This document shows, piece by piece, positions 9,484 to 20,704 of a stretch of DNA of 64,000 nt. The DNA lies in contig NZ_JACCKD010000002.1 of the NCBI RefSeq assembly GCF_013450155.1, positions 672,531-736,530 on the forward strand, given 5' to 3'. Below the pieces are notes generated by a model that saw only the letters and a program-made list of their open reading frames with translations, had not been told where the DNA came from and did no database searches. The translations under genes and the position numbers were made by a program. The number at the start of each line of letters is the position of its first letter. Position 1 is the stretch's first letter. This DNA comes from Haloechinothrix aidingensis (GTDB lineage Bacteria; Actinomycetota; Actinomycetes; Mycobacteriales; Pseudonocardiaceae).

Positions 9484-10413
9484 GTGACATCCACGGTGAT
9501 CACCACCGCCGCCGTGGTGGTCGCGTTGCTGCTGGCCGCCGCTGTCGCCGTGCTCTGGCGGCTCTACACCGACAGCATGCGGCGCGTAGACGAAGCGGTC
9601 GCCGACCTGGCCACCGAACGGGCCCGCCTCGACGAGCAGCACGACGCGCTGCGCCGGTACCAGGTGGCCTTCGCCTCGGTGTCCGGCAGGGGCGAGCTGG
9701 GCGAGCAGGTCCTGGTCCAGACCGCACGCGCGCTCGGGTTGCGTGAGGGCCTGCACTTCAGCCTGCAGGCCGACGTCGCGGGCGGCGGCGCAGCCAAACC
9801 CGATCTCGTGCTGTACGTGGGTGGCGGCCGCAGTGTCCCCGTCGACGCGAAGGCGAGCATGGCCTGCTGGGCGGAGGCCATGGAAACCGACGACGCCGCG
9901 GAACGCGCCGACGCGCTGCGGGTACATGCCCGCAACCTGCGGTCGAGGGCCGCCGAGCTCTCCGGTAAGGGCTACGAGCGCTGGGCGGACGCGATCTACG
10001 GCGTCATCATGTTCGTCCCCTCCGACGCCGCCGTGGTCGCGGCCCTTGACACCGACGAGGAGCTGCTGCGGTGGCTGCTGGATCGCCGGGTGTTCCTGTG
10101 CGGCCCGACCGGCTTCGCGATCCTGGCCTCGGCCGCGCTGTTCGCGGGCAATGATCGCGCGCTGGCCGAGGACGTCGAGCACATCCGCGCGCAGGCGGCG
10201 ACCGCGCACCGCACGGCCGCGGGCGCCGTGGACGCGCTGAACGTGTCAAGCACGCATTTGCAACGCTTCATAGCCGCGCGGCGCAAGGAACTGGACGCGC
10301 TGGAACGCTTCCGTTCCGCGGTGACACCGCTGACCGAGACAGCCGCCAGCCCCAACGCCGTGCCCGAGATCCGGCGAGGCGAGCAGGCCGCGCAGCACAA
10401 CGGCACCGGGTAG
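9484..10413 (+). CDS. rmuC: DNA recombination protein RmuC
   Basis: A 309-residue RmuC family protein. A single N-terminal membrane segment (about 9-25) is followed by a short coiled coil (about 30-60) and the PD-(D/E)xK-like RmuC domain. Family marks are RGELGEQVL, PDLVLYVGGGRSVPVDAKASM (about 107-127) containing the nuclease-like D and DAK residues, and FVPSDAA. RmuC limits recombination between inverted repeats, possibly as a nuclease. Start is GTG at 9484, with a strong AAGGAGGA at 9473-9480. It is shorter than E. coli RmuC (475) because the coiled coil is reduced, as is usual in Actinobacteria. Confidence 0.9.
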   Translation: MTSTVITTAAVVVALLLAAAVAVLWRLYTDSMRRVDEAVADLATERARLDEQHDALRRYQVAFASVSGRGELGEQVLVQTARALGLREGLHFSLQADVAGGGAAKPDLVLYVGGGRSVPVDAKASMACWAEAMETDDAAERADALRVHARNLRSRAAELSGKGYERWADAIYGVIMFVPSDAAVVAALDTDEELLRWLLDRRVFLCGPTGFAILASAALFAGNDRALAEDVEHIRAQAATAHRTAAGAVDALNVSSTHLQRFIAARRKELDALERFRSAVTPLTETAASPNAVPEIRRGEQAAQHNGTG

Positions 10414-10497
10414 GCACAACCGGCCGGTCCACACGAGGAGGCCGCCCCGGCCCGGGGCGGCGGCACGGCGTGCACACCGGCCGCTACGGTTGAGGTC

Positions 10498-11349
10498 GTG
10501 GTGAGCACCAGTGGACCCGACGACCAGGACAGTGGCGACGAGCCCGTGCCATGGGACGAACGTCCCATCGCCGGGAGCGCGCGAGGCCTATCGTGGCCGG
10601 TGGCTGTCGCGCTCGCCCTCGGCCTCACCCTGGGCGGGGCGATACTCGACATGCAGCTGCAGGGTCAGCTCAACCGGGTGTTCCAGGCAGGCTTCGTTGT
10701 CGGGTGCGTCGCCGCGATCTGCGCGGTCCGCAGGCGCAACCTGTTCGGGCCGATCGTGCAGCCGCCGCTGATCCTCGCGCTCACCGTGCCCGGCGTCGTG
10801 CTCTACGCCTCCGGGATGCCCGAGGAGACCGGTACGATGTCCCGCGCGATCGCCATCGGCACCCCGTTGATCGACAACTTCCCGGCCATGGCAGCCACCA
10901 CGGTAGCCACCATCGGCATCGGCCTTCTACGGCTGGCCACGCAACGCGATCCGGACCGGAAGGCGATCAGGCGGACCTCACGCACCCGCCAGGGCGAGGA
11001 CAAGGCCGGGGATCGGGAGCGCAAGGCCGGGCAACGATCCGGAAGTGGCTCCGCACGGCAGCCCAAGCAGGAACGGCGCCGCGAGCCGGAACGTCGCCGC
11101 GAGCCGGATCCCGCCGCCCGATCCGCGCCGCCGTCGAACGACCCGCCGGCACCGAAACGCGAGCCGCGACGCACCACACAGGACACTCGCGGACCACGCC
11201 CGTGGGAGTCCGAACGGCAGCAACGCCCCGCAGCGCCGCGCGAGACCGGGGCGCCACCGCCGTTCCTGGACGAGCAGGCCCGTGGCCGCCCGAGGCCCGA
11301 CGCGGAAGGCAGGCCACCACGCAGGCCGCGCCCCCCGCGCGAGCGGTAG
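10498..11349 (+). CDS. DUF6542 membrane protein
   Basis: A 283-residue protein with a short acidic N terminus, about four hydrophobic segments in residues 30-145 (the first around 32-50, LSWPVAVALALGLTLGGAIL) and a long, polar, Arg/Pro/Glu-rich, probably disordered tail from about 150 to the end. The tail includes repeated RREPERRREP units. This layout matches DUF6542 proteins that lie next to ispH and ychF in many Actinobacteria (Rv1111c in M. tuberculosis). Function is unknown. The start is GTG at 10498; the next codon is also GTG. It converges with ispH. Confidence 0.8.
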   Translation: MVSTSGPDDQDSGDEPVPWDERPIAGSARGLSWPVAVALALGLTLGGAILDMQLQGQLNRVFQAGFVVGCVAAICAVRRRNLFGPIVQPPLILALTVPGVVLYASGMPEETGTMSRAIAIGTPLIDNFPAMAATTVATIGIGLLRLATQRDPDRKAIRRTSRTRQGEDKAGDRERKAGQRSGSGSARQPKQERRREPERRREPDPAARSAPPSNDPPAPKREPRRTTQDTRGPRPWESERQQRPAAPRETGAPPPFLDEQARGRPRPDAEGRPPRRPRPPRER

Positions 11350-11356
11350 CCTGCCG

Positions 11357-11379
11357 TCAGCCGCTGATATACCTCGAGC
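11357..11379. repeat. 23-base word shared with 44082-44104, copy 1
   Basis: The segment TCAGCCGCTGATATACCTCG with AGC following occurs again at 44082-44104 with 21 of 23 bases identical. Here it lies between the convergent DUF6542 and ispH genes; the other copy lies upstream of a thiolase. Neither place is coding. I do not know its meaning. Confidence 0.5.
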
Positions 11380-11415
11380 TCGGTACCGCTCGCCCGGCAC
11401 GCCGGTGCGACGGCC

Positions 11416-12393
11416 TTACCGCACCGGCGAGGAGTCCCGGAGCTCCCGGGGCAGCGCGAACGAGATCTTCTCGTTCGCCGTCGTGACCTCGTCGACGTCG
11501 CTCCAGCCGCGCTCGGCCAGCCAGTCGAGCAACTCCATGACCAGGACATCCGGGACGGACGCACCGCTGGTCACGCCGACGGTACGCACGCCGTCCAACC
11601 ACGCCTCATCGACCTCGCTCGGGTAGTCGATCAGGTACGCGGCACTGGCGCCTGCCTGCAGGGCCACCTCGACGAGGCGCTTGGAGTTCGAGGAGTTCGT
11701 CGACCCGACGACCAGAACCAGATCGCACTCCGCGGCCATCGCCTTCACCGCTACCTGACGGTTGGACGTCGCGTAGCAGATGTCGTCGCTCGGCGGATCG
11801 GCCAGATGGGGGAAGCGACCGCGCAGCTGGTCGACCCGCTCCATGGTCTCGTCGACGCTGAGTGTGGTCTGCGACAGCCACACGACCTTCGAGGGGTCGC
11901 GGACCTCGACCTTGTCCACGTCCTCCGCCGTATCGACGAGCTGCACGTTGTCCGGCGCCTCACCAGCGGTGCCTTCCACCTCTTCGTGACCCTCGTGGCC
12001 GATCAGCAGGATGTCGTAGTCCTCGCGGTCGAAACGGTTGACCTCCTTGTGCACCTTGGTCACCAACGGGCACGTCGCGTCGATCGTGCGCAGGTCACGA
12101 TCGGCCGCCTCCTGGTGCACCGCAGGCGAGACCCCGTGCGCGGAGAAGACGACGCGCGCGCCCTCGGGGACCTCGGACACTTCCTCGACGAAGATCACAC
12201 CGCGCTCGCGGAGGTTCTCCACGACATGCCGGTTGTGCACGATCTCCTTCCGCACGTACACCGGCGGGCCGTACTTCTCCAGTACCTTCTCCACGGTGAC
12301 CACGGCACGGTCGACGCCGGCGCAGTAGCCGCGCGGCTTGGCGAGCAAGACCCGCTTGCCCGATTGCTGTCCGTCCTGGCTCGCTGCAGTCAT
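11416..12393 (-). CDS. ispH: 4-hydroxy-3-methylbut-2-enyl diphosphate reductase
   Basis: A 325-residue iron-sulfur enzyme that makes isopentenyl and dimethylallyl diphosphate in the last step of the MEP pathway. The three cluster cysteines are present: C24 (PRGYCAGV), C108 (DATCPLV) and C206 (ICYATSNRQ). Substrate-binding histidines are seen in [16 protein letters not shown] and GHEGHEEV, and the catalytic glutamate lies in the last. The C-terminal [15 protein letters not shown] and TSGASVPD are typical. ATG at 12393 is chosen because the conserved part starts a few residues in; an open frame 18 codons further upstream looks unlike the family. It is Rv1110-like and divergent from the next gene. 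Confidence 0.96.
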   Translation of the reverse strand: MTAASQDGQQSGKRVLLAKPRGYCAGVDRAVVTVEKVLEKYGPPVYVRKEIVHNRHVVENLRERGVIFVEEVSEVPEGARVVFSAHGVSPAVHQEAADRDLRTIDATCPLVTKVHKEVNRFDREDYDILLIGHEGHEEVEGTAGEAPDNVQLVDTAEDVDKVEVRDPSKVVWLSQTTLSVDETMERVDQLRGRFPHLADPPSDDICYATSNRQVAVKAMAAECDLVLVVGSTNSSNSKRLVEVALQAGASAAYLIDYPSEVDEAWLDGVRTVGVTSGASVPDVLVMELLDWLAERGWSDVDEVTTANEKISFALPRELRDSSPVR

Positions 12394-12428
12394 GCCACCA
12401 GCATACGGACTACCGCACGGCGGTCCGG

Positions 12429-12526
12429 GGTACCGCTGTGGCCACACTCATAACCCGCTCCAGCGGCGTACCTCGCGGCAGGAGGGCTCGCCCCGGCATG
12501 TGCCGCTGCCAGGGCGAGCCCTCCTG
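12429..12526. promoter_or_regulatory. Two stem-loops in the ispH divergent promoter region
   Basis: Two inverted repeats follow each other between the divergent starts at 12393 and 12561. The first pairs 12429-12438 (GGTACCGCTG) with 12461-12472, with a two-base bulge. The second has perfect 15-base arms at 12479-12493 (CAGGAGGGCTCGCCC) and 12512-12526 with an 18-base loop. Since both genes read away, these are not 3' terminators; a leader structure, attenuator or a barrier to divergent transcription is possible. The second would be in the 5' leader of the lipid-droplet-type gene. Confidence 0.55.
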
Positions 12527-12560
12527 GGCAGAACACACCTGGTGCGAGAGACTTGACGGC

Positions 12561-13289
12561 ATGAAGCCACTCCCGCTGCCAGTACGAGTCGCGACGGGGC
12601 TCGCGGTCAGCGCGGCCGAACACGCCAAGGACCTGCCTCGGCAACTCACCGGCCTGCCCGTGACCATAGCCAGCCAGATGCTGCAAACCGCCATGCGCGT
12701 GCAGCAGCAGGTAACCGAGCTGGCGATCAAGGGGGATGACGTCCTTGCCGCGTTGCGCTCGGTCGAGGACGACACACCGGCCTGGGCCACCTTCGACGAG
12801 GACCTCGAGGACACCCCGCCCGCCACGCGCACCGGCAGCGCGAGGCCGGACCCCGCGGCAGACACGCGCGACGACGCCGATCTCGTCTTCGGGCCGACAC
12901 GTGCCGACACCAACGGGCAGTACCCGCGTGTGCCGCCTGGCACCGCGGAAGACGACTCCGCCTTCACCGGCGAACCGATCGAGGACCCGTGGGCCGAGGA
13001 GGAGCGTGCCCTCGCCGAGAGCAGGCAAGACGAGGAGCTCGACGAGGGCAGCGAGGCGGACGGGGACTCCGCTGAAGCGGGGCCTGCGTGGCTTCCCGGC
13101 TACCCCGACCTGACACTTCCCCAGGTCAGAGCGCGCCTGCGCAGTATGAGCGAGGAGCAGGTCGCGGAGCTGCTCGCGTACGAGCGGCAGCACTCCAACC
13201 GGCCGTCCTTCGTCGGGATGCTGTCCAGACGCATCGCGAACCTGCGCAGGCAGACCGAGCAGGGCGACCAGCCTGACCAGCGCTCGTGA
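12561..13289 (+). CDS. Lipid-droplet-associated-type protein (Rv1109c-like)
   Basis: A 242-residue protein in the position of Rv1109c of M. tuberculosis. The N-terminal 60 residues form an amphipathic alpha/beta-less region ([20 protein letters not shown] then [20 protein letters not shown]) resembling proteins annotated as lipid-droplet-associated in Actinobacteria. Residues 70-175 are acidic and probably disordered; the C terminus (about 180-240) contains a conserved-looking block, [20 protein letters not shown]. The function is not established. It starts at ATG 12561 and its stop overlaps the xseA GTG start (GTGA), so it is the first gene of a three-gene operon with exonuclease VII. Confidence 0.7.
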   Translation: MKPLPLPVRVATGLAVSAAEHAKDLPRQLTGLPVTIASQMLQTAMRVQQQVTELAIKGDDVLAALRSVEDDTPAWATFDEDLEDTPPATRTGSARPDPAADTRDDADLVFGPTRADTNGQYPRVPPGTAEDDSAFTGEPIEDPWAEEERALAESRQDEELDEGSEADGDSAEAGPAWLPGYPDLTLPQVRARLRSMSEEQVAELLAYERQHSNRPSFVGMLSRRIANLRRQTEQGDQPDQRS

Positions 13290-14587
13290 CGGCATCGGCG
13301 GAGAGCGCGACACCCGACCGCCCGACGGCGGAGAACCCGTGGCCGGTCCGTACCGTGGCGCGCAAGATCGCGGAGTGGATCCACCGGCTGGGGCCGGTGT
13401 GGGTCGAGGGGCAGATCACGCAGATCTCCGCGCGTCCGGGGACGCGGACGGCCTTCCTGACCCTGCGCGACCCCTCGGCCGACGTGTCCATGTCGGTCAC
13501 CTGCGGGATGAACATGTTGCGCAGCATGGACCCGCCGCTGCAGGAGGGCGCCAGCGTGGTCGTGCACGCCAAGCCCGACTTCTACCTCGGGCGCGGCACG
13601 CTGAGCCTGCGCGCCAAGGAGATCCGTTCGGTCGGTATCGGGGAGCTGCTCGCCCGCATCGAACGGCTCCGCAAGCTGCTGCAGGCCGAAGGGCTGTTCG
13701 CCGCCGAGCGCAAGCGTGCCCTTCCGTTCCTGCCGCGCGGCGTCGGCCTGATCACCGGGCGTGCGTCGGCTGCCGAGCGCGACGTGCTGTCCAACGCGCA
13801 GTCCCGCTGGCCTGCCGTCCGGTTCACGGTGATCAACACCGCTGTGCAGGGGGCGCAGGCCGTTCCCCAGATGCTGACGGCCCTGTCGAAGCTGGACGCC
13901 GACCCCGATGTCCAGGTCATCGTGCTCGCGCGGGGCGGGGGCAGTGTGGAGGACCTGCTGCCGTTCTCCGACGAGGCTCTCTGCCGCGCGGTGGCCTCGG
14001 CGGGCACCCCTGTGGTCAGTGCCATCGGGCACGAGCCCGATGCCCCGCTCCTGGACTACGTCGCCGACCTGCGTTGCTCAACCCCGACGGACGCGAGCAA
14101 GCGCATCGTGCCGGATGTCGCCGAGGAGACCGCCAGGGTCCACGAGCTCCGTGACCGGGCGCGCCGCGCGTTGCGCGGCTGGGTGGACTCCCAGCGCCGT
14201 ACGCTCGAACAGATCCGCAGCCGCCCCGTACTCGCCGACCCGTACGCACCGATCGAACGCAGGCGGGAAGAGGTCACCGCGCGCGTCGAACGCGCCCGCC
14301 GCGCCGCCCTCGGGATCCTGGCCACCGAGCAGTCCACCCTGGCATCGGCGAGGGCACGGCTGGCCGCGCTCGGCCCCTCGGCCACCCTGGAACGCGGCTA
14401 CTCGGTGGTGCAGTACCGCACGGCGACCGGCGAGCTGGCCGTGCTCCGTTCGGTCGACGAGGTCGAGCACGGCAGCGACCTACGTATCAGGGTCGGTGAC
14501 GGTGTGGTGCACGCGACGGTGGACGATGTCACCGCGGCAGCGGCACGGTCGCACGGTCCGACAGCGGAAGAGGCGCACGATGAGTGA
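13286..14587 (+). CDS. xseA: Exodeoxyribonuclease VII large subunit
   Basis: A 433-residue XseA of normal length. An N-terminal OB-fold (about 20-115, [20 protein letters not shown]) is followed by the catalytic domain with [17 protein letters not shown] (about 151-167), the [15 protein letters not shown] motif (about 215-229) and [20 protein letters not shown] (about 249-268), and then a coiled coil that binds small subunits. It degrades single-stranded DNA to acid-insoluble oligonucleotides. The GTG start overlaps the upstream stop and its own stop overlaps the xseB start, so translation is probably coupled across all three genes. Confidence 0.96.
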   Translation: MTASAESATPDRPTAENPWPVRTVARKIAEWIHRLGPVWVEGQITQISARPGTRTAFLTLRDPSADVSMSVTCGMNMLRSMDPPLQEGASVVVHAKPDFYLGRGTLSLRAKEIRSVGIGELLARIERLRKLLQAEGLFAAERKRALPFLPRGVGLITGRASAAERDVLSNAQSRWPAVRFTVINTAVQGAQAVPQMLTALSKLDADPDVQVIVLARGGGSVEDLLPFSDEALCRAVASAGTPVVSAIGHEPDAPLLDYVADLRCSTPTDASKRIVPDVAEETARVHELRDRARRALRGWVDSQRRTLEQIRSRPVLADPYAPIERRREEVTARVERARRAALGILATEQSTLASARARLAALGPSATLERGYSVVQYRTATGELAVLRSVDEVEHGSDLRIRVGDGVVHATVDDVTAAAARSHGPTAEEAHDE

Positions 14588-14903
14588 CGACGAGACGGCA
14601 CATCCCGAACCCGGCAGCACCGAGGACGCGGGCGGGCTCGGCGGGCTCGGTTACGAGCAGGCGCGCGACCAGCTCATCGAGGTCGTCCAGGGGCTCGAGG
14701 CAGGCGGCCTGTCGCTGGAACAGTCGCTGGCGCTGTGGGAGAAGGGCGAGGCGCTCGCGCAGGTGTGCGAACGCCATCTCGACGGGGCGCGCCAGCGCAT
14801 CGACGCAGCACTGGCCTCGGTCGAGGACACCGAAGGTGGCACGGAGACCGCGGACACCGACGGCGCGGACACCGAGGGGGCCGGCGGCCCCGCGGAGTCA
14901 TGA
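14580..14903 (+). CDS. xseB: Exodeoxyribonuclease VII small subunit
   Basis: A 107-residue protein, a little longer than typical XseB (about 80) because of Glu/Asp/Gly-rich ends. The core at about 22-80 contains [20 protein letters not shown] and [20 protein letters not shown], the two-helix signature of XseB that wraps around the XseA coiled coil. The ATG overlaps the end of xseA by eight bases. The last six bases overlap the convergent DUF4245 gene. Confidence 0.93.
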   Translation: MSDDETAHPEPGSTEDAGGLGGLGYEQARDQLIEVVQGLEAGGLSLEQSLALWEKGEALAQVCERHLDGARQRIDAALASVEDTEGGTETADTDGADTEGAGGPAES

Positions 14904-15545
14904 CGGGTCGGCCACCTGCGCGGCCTCGGCCAGCGTGCGCAGTTCCTGCTCCCCCGCGCTCCCCGTCACCATGACCCGCACGCCGTCGATCGAGGTCACC
15001 CAGGCCTCCTCCTGCTCACGCGCGGGGTAGACGGCCCACTCGCGGCTACCGATATCGACGCTGCCCTCGGGCTCGACCTCCTGCGAGACCCCCTCGGCCT
15101 CGTCGGTCACGACGAACGACGCGGCCGCCGACGACTGCGCCAACCGCGCGTACTCGCCCTCAGGGGTGACCCACCCCACGCGCACGATCCGGTCGCCGCC
15201 CTGCCCGGACGCGGTCGACATGTTCGCCGACGTGGCTTGCCATGCCTCGTCCAGCTCCGGCGTGCGCAGCGGGAAGTCCACGCGCCGGGCCATCCTGGCC
15301 AGCTCCCGGTCGGCATCCACATCCGGGACGGCGTCCGGGTCGACGCTGGGGCCTCCCGGGCTGAGCTGGCAGGAACCCAGGATCCAGGTGAGCACCCCGA
15401 CGATGGCCAGCAGCACGGCCAGCGACCACACCATGTCCCTGGCACCGTGCCCGAGCCGCTTGCGGGTGGACTCGTCGACCGGGACACCGTCCTCGCCGGC
15501 CTCACCAGACCCGCCCGCCCGGTGACCATCTGTCCGCTCACTCAC
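14898..15545 (-). CDS. DUF4245 membrane-anchored protein
   Basis: A 215-residue protein with a cytoplasmic, polar N terminus, one membrane segment (about 37-57, [20 protein letters not shown]) and an exported C-terminal domain of about 150 residues. The domain has FPLRTPE, the W of DEAWQATSA, and [16 protein letters not shown], features of the DUF4245 family, always found near glpX in Actinobacteria (Rv1100). Function unknown. The start is GTG at 15545. It converges with xseB, overlapping by six bases, and is divergent from glpX. Confidence 0.8.
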   Translation of the reverse strand: MSERTDGHRAGGSGEAGEDGVPVDESTRKRLGHGARDMVWSLAVLLAIVGVLTWILGSCQLSPGGPSVDPDAVPDVDADRELARMARRVDFPLRTPELDEAWQATSANMSTASGQGGDRIVRVGWVTPEGEYARLAQSSAAASFVVTDEAEGVSQEVEPEGSVDIGSREWAVYPAREQEEAWVTSIDGVRVMVTGSAGEQELRTLAEAAQVADPS

Positions 15546-15782
15546 CCCTTCATGGTCGCACCGTCACACCCCCATCGATCGCCCAGGGTCAACGGCCCAC
15601 CGTGGCGGTATGGCCCGGTCTGGAACAATCCATCGTGCAGTGGGCTCGTTCACCAGTCGGGCTGTTCGCGGTGGTCAGGTCGCGACTCGTCGCGGGTGGC
15701 CCGTGGTCGCCGACCGCGTGCTCACGGGCACGCCGTCCGCCGGCGTGTGAACAGCCCTCCAGGCCAAGCATGGGAGGAAGCG

Positions 15783-16847
15783 ATGAGCAGCTCCGGTACG
15801 TCGAGCACGCCATCCAGCCGCAAGGAACGTCCGGACCGCAACCTCGCGATGGAGCTCGTCCGGGTGACCGAAGCCGCGGCCATGGCGGCAGGCCGGTGGG
15901 TCGGCAAGGGCGACAAGAACGGCGGGGACGCCGCGGCCGTCGACGCCATGCGGCAACTCATCAGCACGGTCTCCATGGACGGTGTCGTCGTGATCGGCGA
16001 GGGCGAGAAGGACGAAGCTCCGATGCTCTACAACGGCGAGCACGTCGGCAACAGCGACGGTCCCGCCTGCGACGTGGCCGTCGACCCCATCGACGGCACC
16101 ACCCTGATGAGCAAGGGTATGCCGAACGCGCTCGCCGTACTCGCCGTCGCGGAGCGGCACGCCATGTTCGACCCGTCCGCGGTGTTCTACATGGAAAAGC
16201 TCGCCGTCGGCCCGGAAGCCGCCGATGTGGTCGACCTCGCCGCGCCGGTGGCCGAGAACATCCGCCGCGTCGCCAAGGCCAAGCACAGTGACGTCAGCGA
16301 CGTGACGGTGTGCATCCTGGACCGGTCCCGGCACGAGCAGCTGGTCAGCGAGGTACGCGAGGCAGGCGCGCGCATCCGGTTCATCACCGACGGCGATGTC
16401 GCCGGAGCCATCGCCGCGGCACGTCCCTCCACCGGTGTGGACATGCTGCTGGGAATCGGCGGCACACCGGAAGGGATCATCGCGGCCGCCGCGATGAAGT
16501 GCCTCGGCGGCGCGCTGCAGGGCAAGCTCTGGCCCAAGGACGACGCCGAGCGGGAGCGCGCGCTGGCGAACGGCTACGACCCCGATCGGATAATCGGCGC
16601 GGACGACCTCGTGCGCGGCGAGAACGTGTTCTTCTGCGCGACCGGCGTCACCGATGGCGACCTGCTGCGCGGCGTCCACTACCGCGCAGGCGGGGCGACC
16701 AGCCAGTCGATCGTCATGCGCTCGAAGTCGGGCACCGTCCGGGTCATCGACGGTTACCACCGCCTCAACAAGCTGCGCTCCTACACGTCGGTGGACTTCG
16801 ACGGCCACACCGACGGCGGGGACCGAGTCGCACCCCCGCTGCCGTAG
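15783..16847 (+). CDS. glpX: Fructose-1,6-bisphosphatase class II
   Basis: A 354-residue GlpX, the main gluconeogenic fructose-1,6-bisphosphatase in Actinobacteria. Metal and substrate motifs are [16 protein letters not shown] (about 77-92) and [16 protein letters not shown] (about 105-120), followed by [20 protein letters not shown] (about 225-244). Start ATG 15783 has GGGAGGAAG at 15772-15780. The enzyme is cytoplasmic and lithium-sensitive in this class. Downstream, with three bases between, is a secreted protease gene of unrelated function, then fumC. In M. tuberculosis glpX and fumC are adjacent (Rv1099c, Rv1098c). Confidence 0.96.
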   Translation: MSSSGTSSTPSSRKERPDRNLAMELVRVTEAAAMAAGRWVGKGDKNGGDAAAVDAMRQLISTVSMDGVVVIGEGEKDEAPMLYNGEHVGNSDGPACDVAVDPIDGTTLMSKGMPNALAVLAVAERHAMFDPSAVFYMEKLAVGPEAADVVDLAAPVAENIRRVAKAKHSDVSDVTVCILDRSRHEQLVSEVREAGARIRFITDGDVAGAIAAARPSTGVDMLLGIGGTPEGIIAAAAMKCLGGALQGKLWPKDDAERERALANGYDPDRIIGADDLVRGENVFFCATGVTDGDLLRGVHYRAGGATSQSIVMRSKSGTVRVIDGYHRLNKLRSYTSVDFDGHTDGGDRVAPPLP

Positions 16848-16850
16848 GTC

Positions 16851-17678
16851 ATGGCTGCCCAGGGATCGCGGCGCTCGCCGCACGCCGTCGGACTCGTCGT
16901 GACCGCGCTCACGGCGCTGCTGGCCACGTTGCTCTCGCCCGCGCACGGCGCGGCCGACGGCGGCGCGGCGGGCCCCTCCCCGCACATCGTCGGCGGGTCC
17001 GACGCCGACCAGGTCTACCCCTTCATCGTGGCGTTCACCAGCGGTGAGCAGACGTACTGCGCGGGTGCGGTACTCACCGAGGAATGGGTCGTCACCGCTG
17101 CACACTGCGTCCAGGACCGTTCCCCGGAGGACGTGGAACTGCGTATCGGCAGCACGCTCCGGTCGTCCGGCGGGTTCTCGACGACCGGAGCCGAGTTCCA
17201 CCCCCACCCGGACTTCGACTGGGACGCCGCAGGCTCGGACATCGGACTCGTGCGGTTGAGCGAGCCGACCTCGGCCACCCCGATCGAGCTGAGCGAGCCG
17301 GCCGAGCCGGGCACGCCCAGCCGGTTGCTCGGCTGGGGCCGCAGCTGCCCCGAGCCGGACTGCACCGAGCAACCCGAGACCCTGCAGCAGCTCGACACCG
17401 AGGTGATCGAGGCCGCCGAGTGCGCCGACATCGAGCCCGAGTCGGAGCTGTGCACCGACAACCCGGGAGGCGACTCGGGCGCCTGCTACGGCGACTCCGG
17501 CGGCCCGCAGCTCATCGAGACCGGTGACGAGTGGCGGTTGGCCGGGGTGACGAGCAGGCCCGGCTACGACGGCGACTCCTGCGCACAGGGCCCGTCGATC
17601 TACACCGACGTGGTCGCCTACGCCGACTGGATCGCGGACACGACAGGGGATACCCGGTTTCGCCCCGATACCCCGTGA
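16851..17678 (+). CDS. Secreted trypsin-like serine protease (S1)
   Basis: A 275-residue S1 family protease. A signal peptide covers about 1-33 (hydrophobic core [20 protein letters not shown] cleavage region). A short propeptide precedes IVGG at 46-49, the usual activation site. The catalytic triad is complete: H85 (TAAHC), D130 (DIGLV) and S216 (GDSGGP). Cysteines are placed for several disulfides. The region before the active serine is acidic ([19 protein letters not shown]), so the S1 specificity residue, six before S216, is D210-adjacent and compatible with trypsin-like cleavage, though I cannot assign it firmly. It is inserted between glpX and fumC, which are neighbours in mycobacteria, and begins three bases after glpX. 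Confidence 0.88.
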   Translation: MAAQGSRRSPHAVGLVVTALTALLATLLSPAHGAADGGAAGPSPHIVGGSDADQVYPFIVAFTSGEQTYCAGAVLTEEWVVTAAHCVQDRSPEDVELRIGSTLRSSGGFSTTGAEFHPHPDFDWDAAGSDIGLVRLSEPTSATPIELSEPAEPGTPSRLLGWGRSCPEPDCTEQPETLQQLDTEVIEAAECADIEPESELCTDNPGGDSGACYGDSGGPQLIETGDEWRLAGVTSRPGYDGDSCAQGPSIYTDVVAYADWIADTTGDTRFRPDTP

Positions 17679-17692
17679 GCCAGACTCGGAGC

Positions 17693-19087
17693 ATGGCTGA
17701 CGTCGACTACCGCATCGAGCACGACACCATGGGCGAGGTCCGGGTCCCGGTCGCCGCGCTGTACCGGGCGCAGACGCAACGCGCCGTGGAGAACTTCCCG
17801 GTCTCCGGGCGCGGGCTGGAACGGGCCCAGATTCGCGCGCTCGGCCTGCTCAAGGCCGCGACCGCGCGGGTGAACGGCAAGCTGGGCGTGCTCGACGAGG
17901 ACATGGCCGCTGCCATCGCCGCGGCCGCCGACGAGGTCGCCGCGGGCGAGCACGACGAGCACTTCCCCGTCGACGTGTTCCAGACGGGCTCGGGTACCTC
18001 GTCGAACATGAACGCCAACGAGGTCATCGCGACCCTCGCGACCCGCACGCTCGGCCGCGACGTACACCCCAACGACCACGTGAACGCCTCCCAGTCGTCC
18101 AACGACACCTTTCCCACCACGATCCGGATCGCCGCCACCGAGGCGGTGTTGACCGAGGTGATCCCGGCGCTGGAGCACCTGGCAGGCACGGTCGAGGAGC
18201 GCGCACGCGAGTGGTCCCACCTGGTCAAGGCGGGCCGCACGCACCTGATGGACGCCGTGCCGATCACGTTCGGGCAGGAGGCCGGTGCCTGGGCGAGCCA
18301 GATCCGGTTCGGCGTGGAGCGGCTGCACTCGGCGATCCCGCGCCTCGGCGAGCTGCCGATCGGCGGCACGGCGGTCGGATCGGGGCTCAACGCGCCGGAC
18401 GGGTTCGGCTCCGCGGTGTCCGAGGAAGTGAGCAGGGTCACCGGGCTGCCTCTCGTCGAGGCGCGGGACCACTTCGAGGCCCAGGCGAGCCAGGACGGTG
18501 TCGTCGAGCTGTCCGGGCACCTGCGCACCGTGGCCGTCTCGCTCAACAAGATCGCCAACGATCTGCGCTGGTTGGGCTCGGGTCCGCGTACCGGGCTGGC
18601 CGAGATGGCGCTGCCGGACCTGCAGCCCGGCTCGTCGATCATGCCCGGCAAGGTGAACCCGGTCATCCCGGAGGCCACGCTCCAGGTCGTCGCGCAGGTC
18701 GTCGGCAACGACGCGGCTGTGGCGTTCGCCGGTTCGCAGGGCAACTTCCAGCTCAACGTGAACCTGCCGGTGATCGCGCGCAACGTACTGGAGTCCGCCC
18801 GCCTGCTGGCCGCGGTGTCGCGGCTGCTCGCCGACAAGGTCGTGGCCACGGTGCGGGTCAACGCCGAGCACGCCCGTGCCTACGCCGAGGGGTCGCCGTC
18901 CATCGTCACCCCGCTCAACGCCTACCTCGGCTACGAGGAGGCCGCGTCGATCGCGAAGCAGGCGCTGGCCGAGAGCAAGCCGATCCGCGAGGTCGTGGTG
19001 GAGCGCGGGCACGTCGCGGACGGCAACATCACCGAGCAACAGCTGGAAACCGCCCTCGACCTGCTGGGCATGGCCCGGGTGCGCTGA
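17693..19087 (+). CDS. fumC: Fumarate hydratase class II
   Basis: A 464-residue fumarase C of normal length. Family marks are [15 protein letters not shown] (about 100-114), [18 protein letters not shown] (about 124-141) and the superfamily signature [11 protein letters not shown] (about 313-323), which contains the mobile catalytic loop serine. It interconverts fumarate and malate in the TCA cycle without an iron-sulfur cluster. Start is ATG 17693; an in-frame GTG six codons earlier (VSQTRS) is possible. The TGA stop is contributed by the first bases of a Family A repeat (CGC TGA ATG ACG), so the repeat abuts the gene exactly. Confidence 0.95.
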   Translation: MADVDYRIEHDTMGEVRVPVAALYRAQTQRAVENFPVSGRGLERAQIRALGLLKAATARVNGKLGVLDEDMAAAIAAAADEVAAGEHDEHFPVDVFQTGSGTSSNMNANEVIATLATRTLGRDVHPNDHVNASQSSNDTFPTTIRIAATEAVLTEVIPALEHLAGTVEERAREWSHLVKAGRTHLMDAVPITFGQEAGAWASQIRFGVERLHSAIPRLGELPIGGTAVGSGLNAPDGFGSAVSEEVSRVTGLPLVEARDHFEAQASQDGVVELSGHLRTVAVSLNKIANDLRWLGSGPRTGLAEMALPDLQPGSSIMPGKVNPVIPEATLQVVAQVVGNDAAVAFAGSQGNFQLNVNLPVIARNVLESARLLAAVSRLLADKVVATVRVNAEHARAYAEGSPSIVTPLNAYLGYEEAASIAKQALAESKPIREVVVERGHVADGNITEQQLETALDLLGMARVR

Positions 19088-19161
19088 ATGACGCTCTCAC
19101 TCCATACGGGTGGTTGAATGACGCTTTCAGTCCCTCTCGTGGACTGAAAGCGTCATTCAGC
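19083..19161. repeat. Family A hairpin repeat, copy 2, with a single extra arm
   Basis: Bases 19113-19133 pair with 19141-19161 (21 bases, one T-G wobble) around the loop CTCTCGT, identical to the loop of copy 1 at 1142. Compared with copy 1 a stem pair is swapped from C-G to G-C on both arms. A lone, partial left arm (GCTGAATGACGC then TCTCACTCC) at 19083-19103 precedes it and overlaps the fumC stop codon. It lies 30 bases upstream of guaB1. Confidence 0.9.
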
Positions 19162-19182
19162 ACAACCTGAGGTATCACGTAA

Positions 19183-20631
<1,449 letters not shown>

Positions 20632-20639
20632 CGCTGGGA

Positions 20640-20694
20640 GGAGCCGAAGGTGACAGCGGACTCCTTCTACGGAGCCGCTGTCACCTTCGGCTCC
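20640..20694. repeat. Family B hairpin repeat, copy 1
   Basis: Perfect 20-base arms (20640-20659 starting GGAGCCGAAGGTGACAGCGG, and 20675-20694) with a 15-base apical part that itself pairs CTCC with GGAG beside one bulged A. It is between the convergent guaB1 and phoH genes and is well placed to act as a two-way terminator. Related sequences are at 29717, 29793, 60913 and more distantly 56590. Confidence 0.88.
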
Positions 20695-20704
20695 CTACCT
20701 GCCA

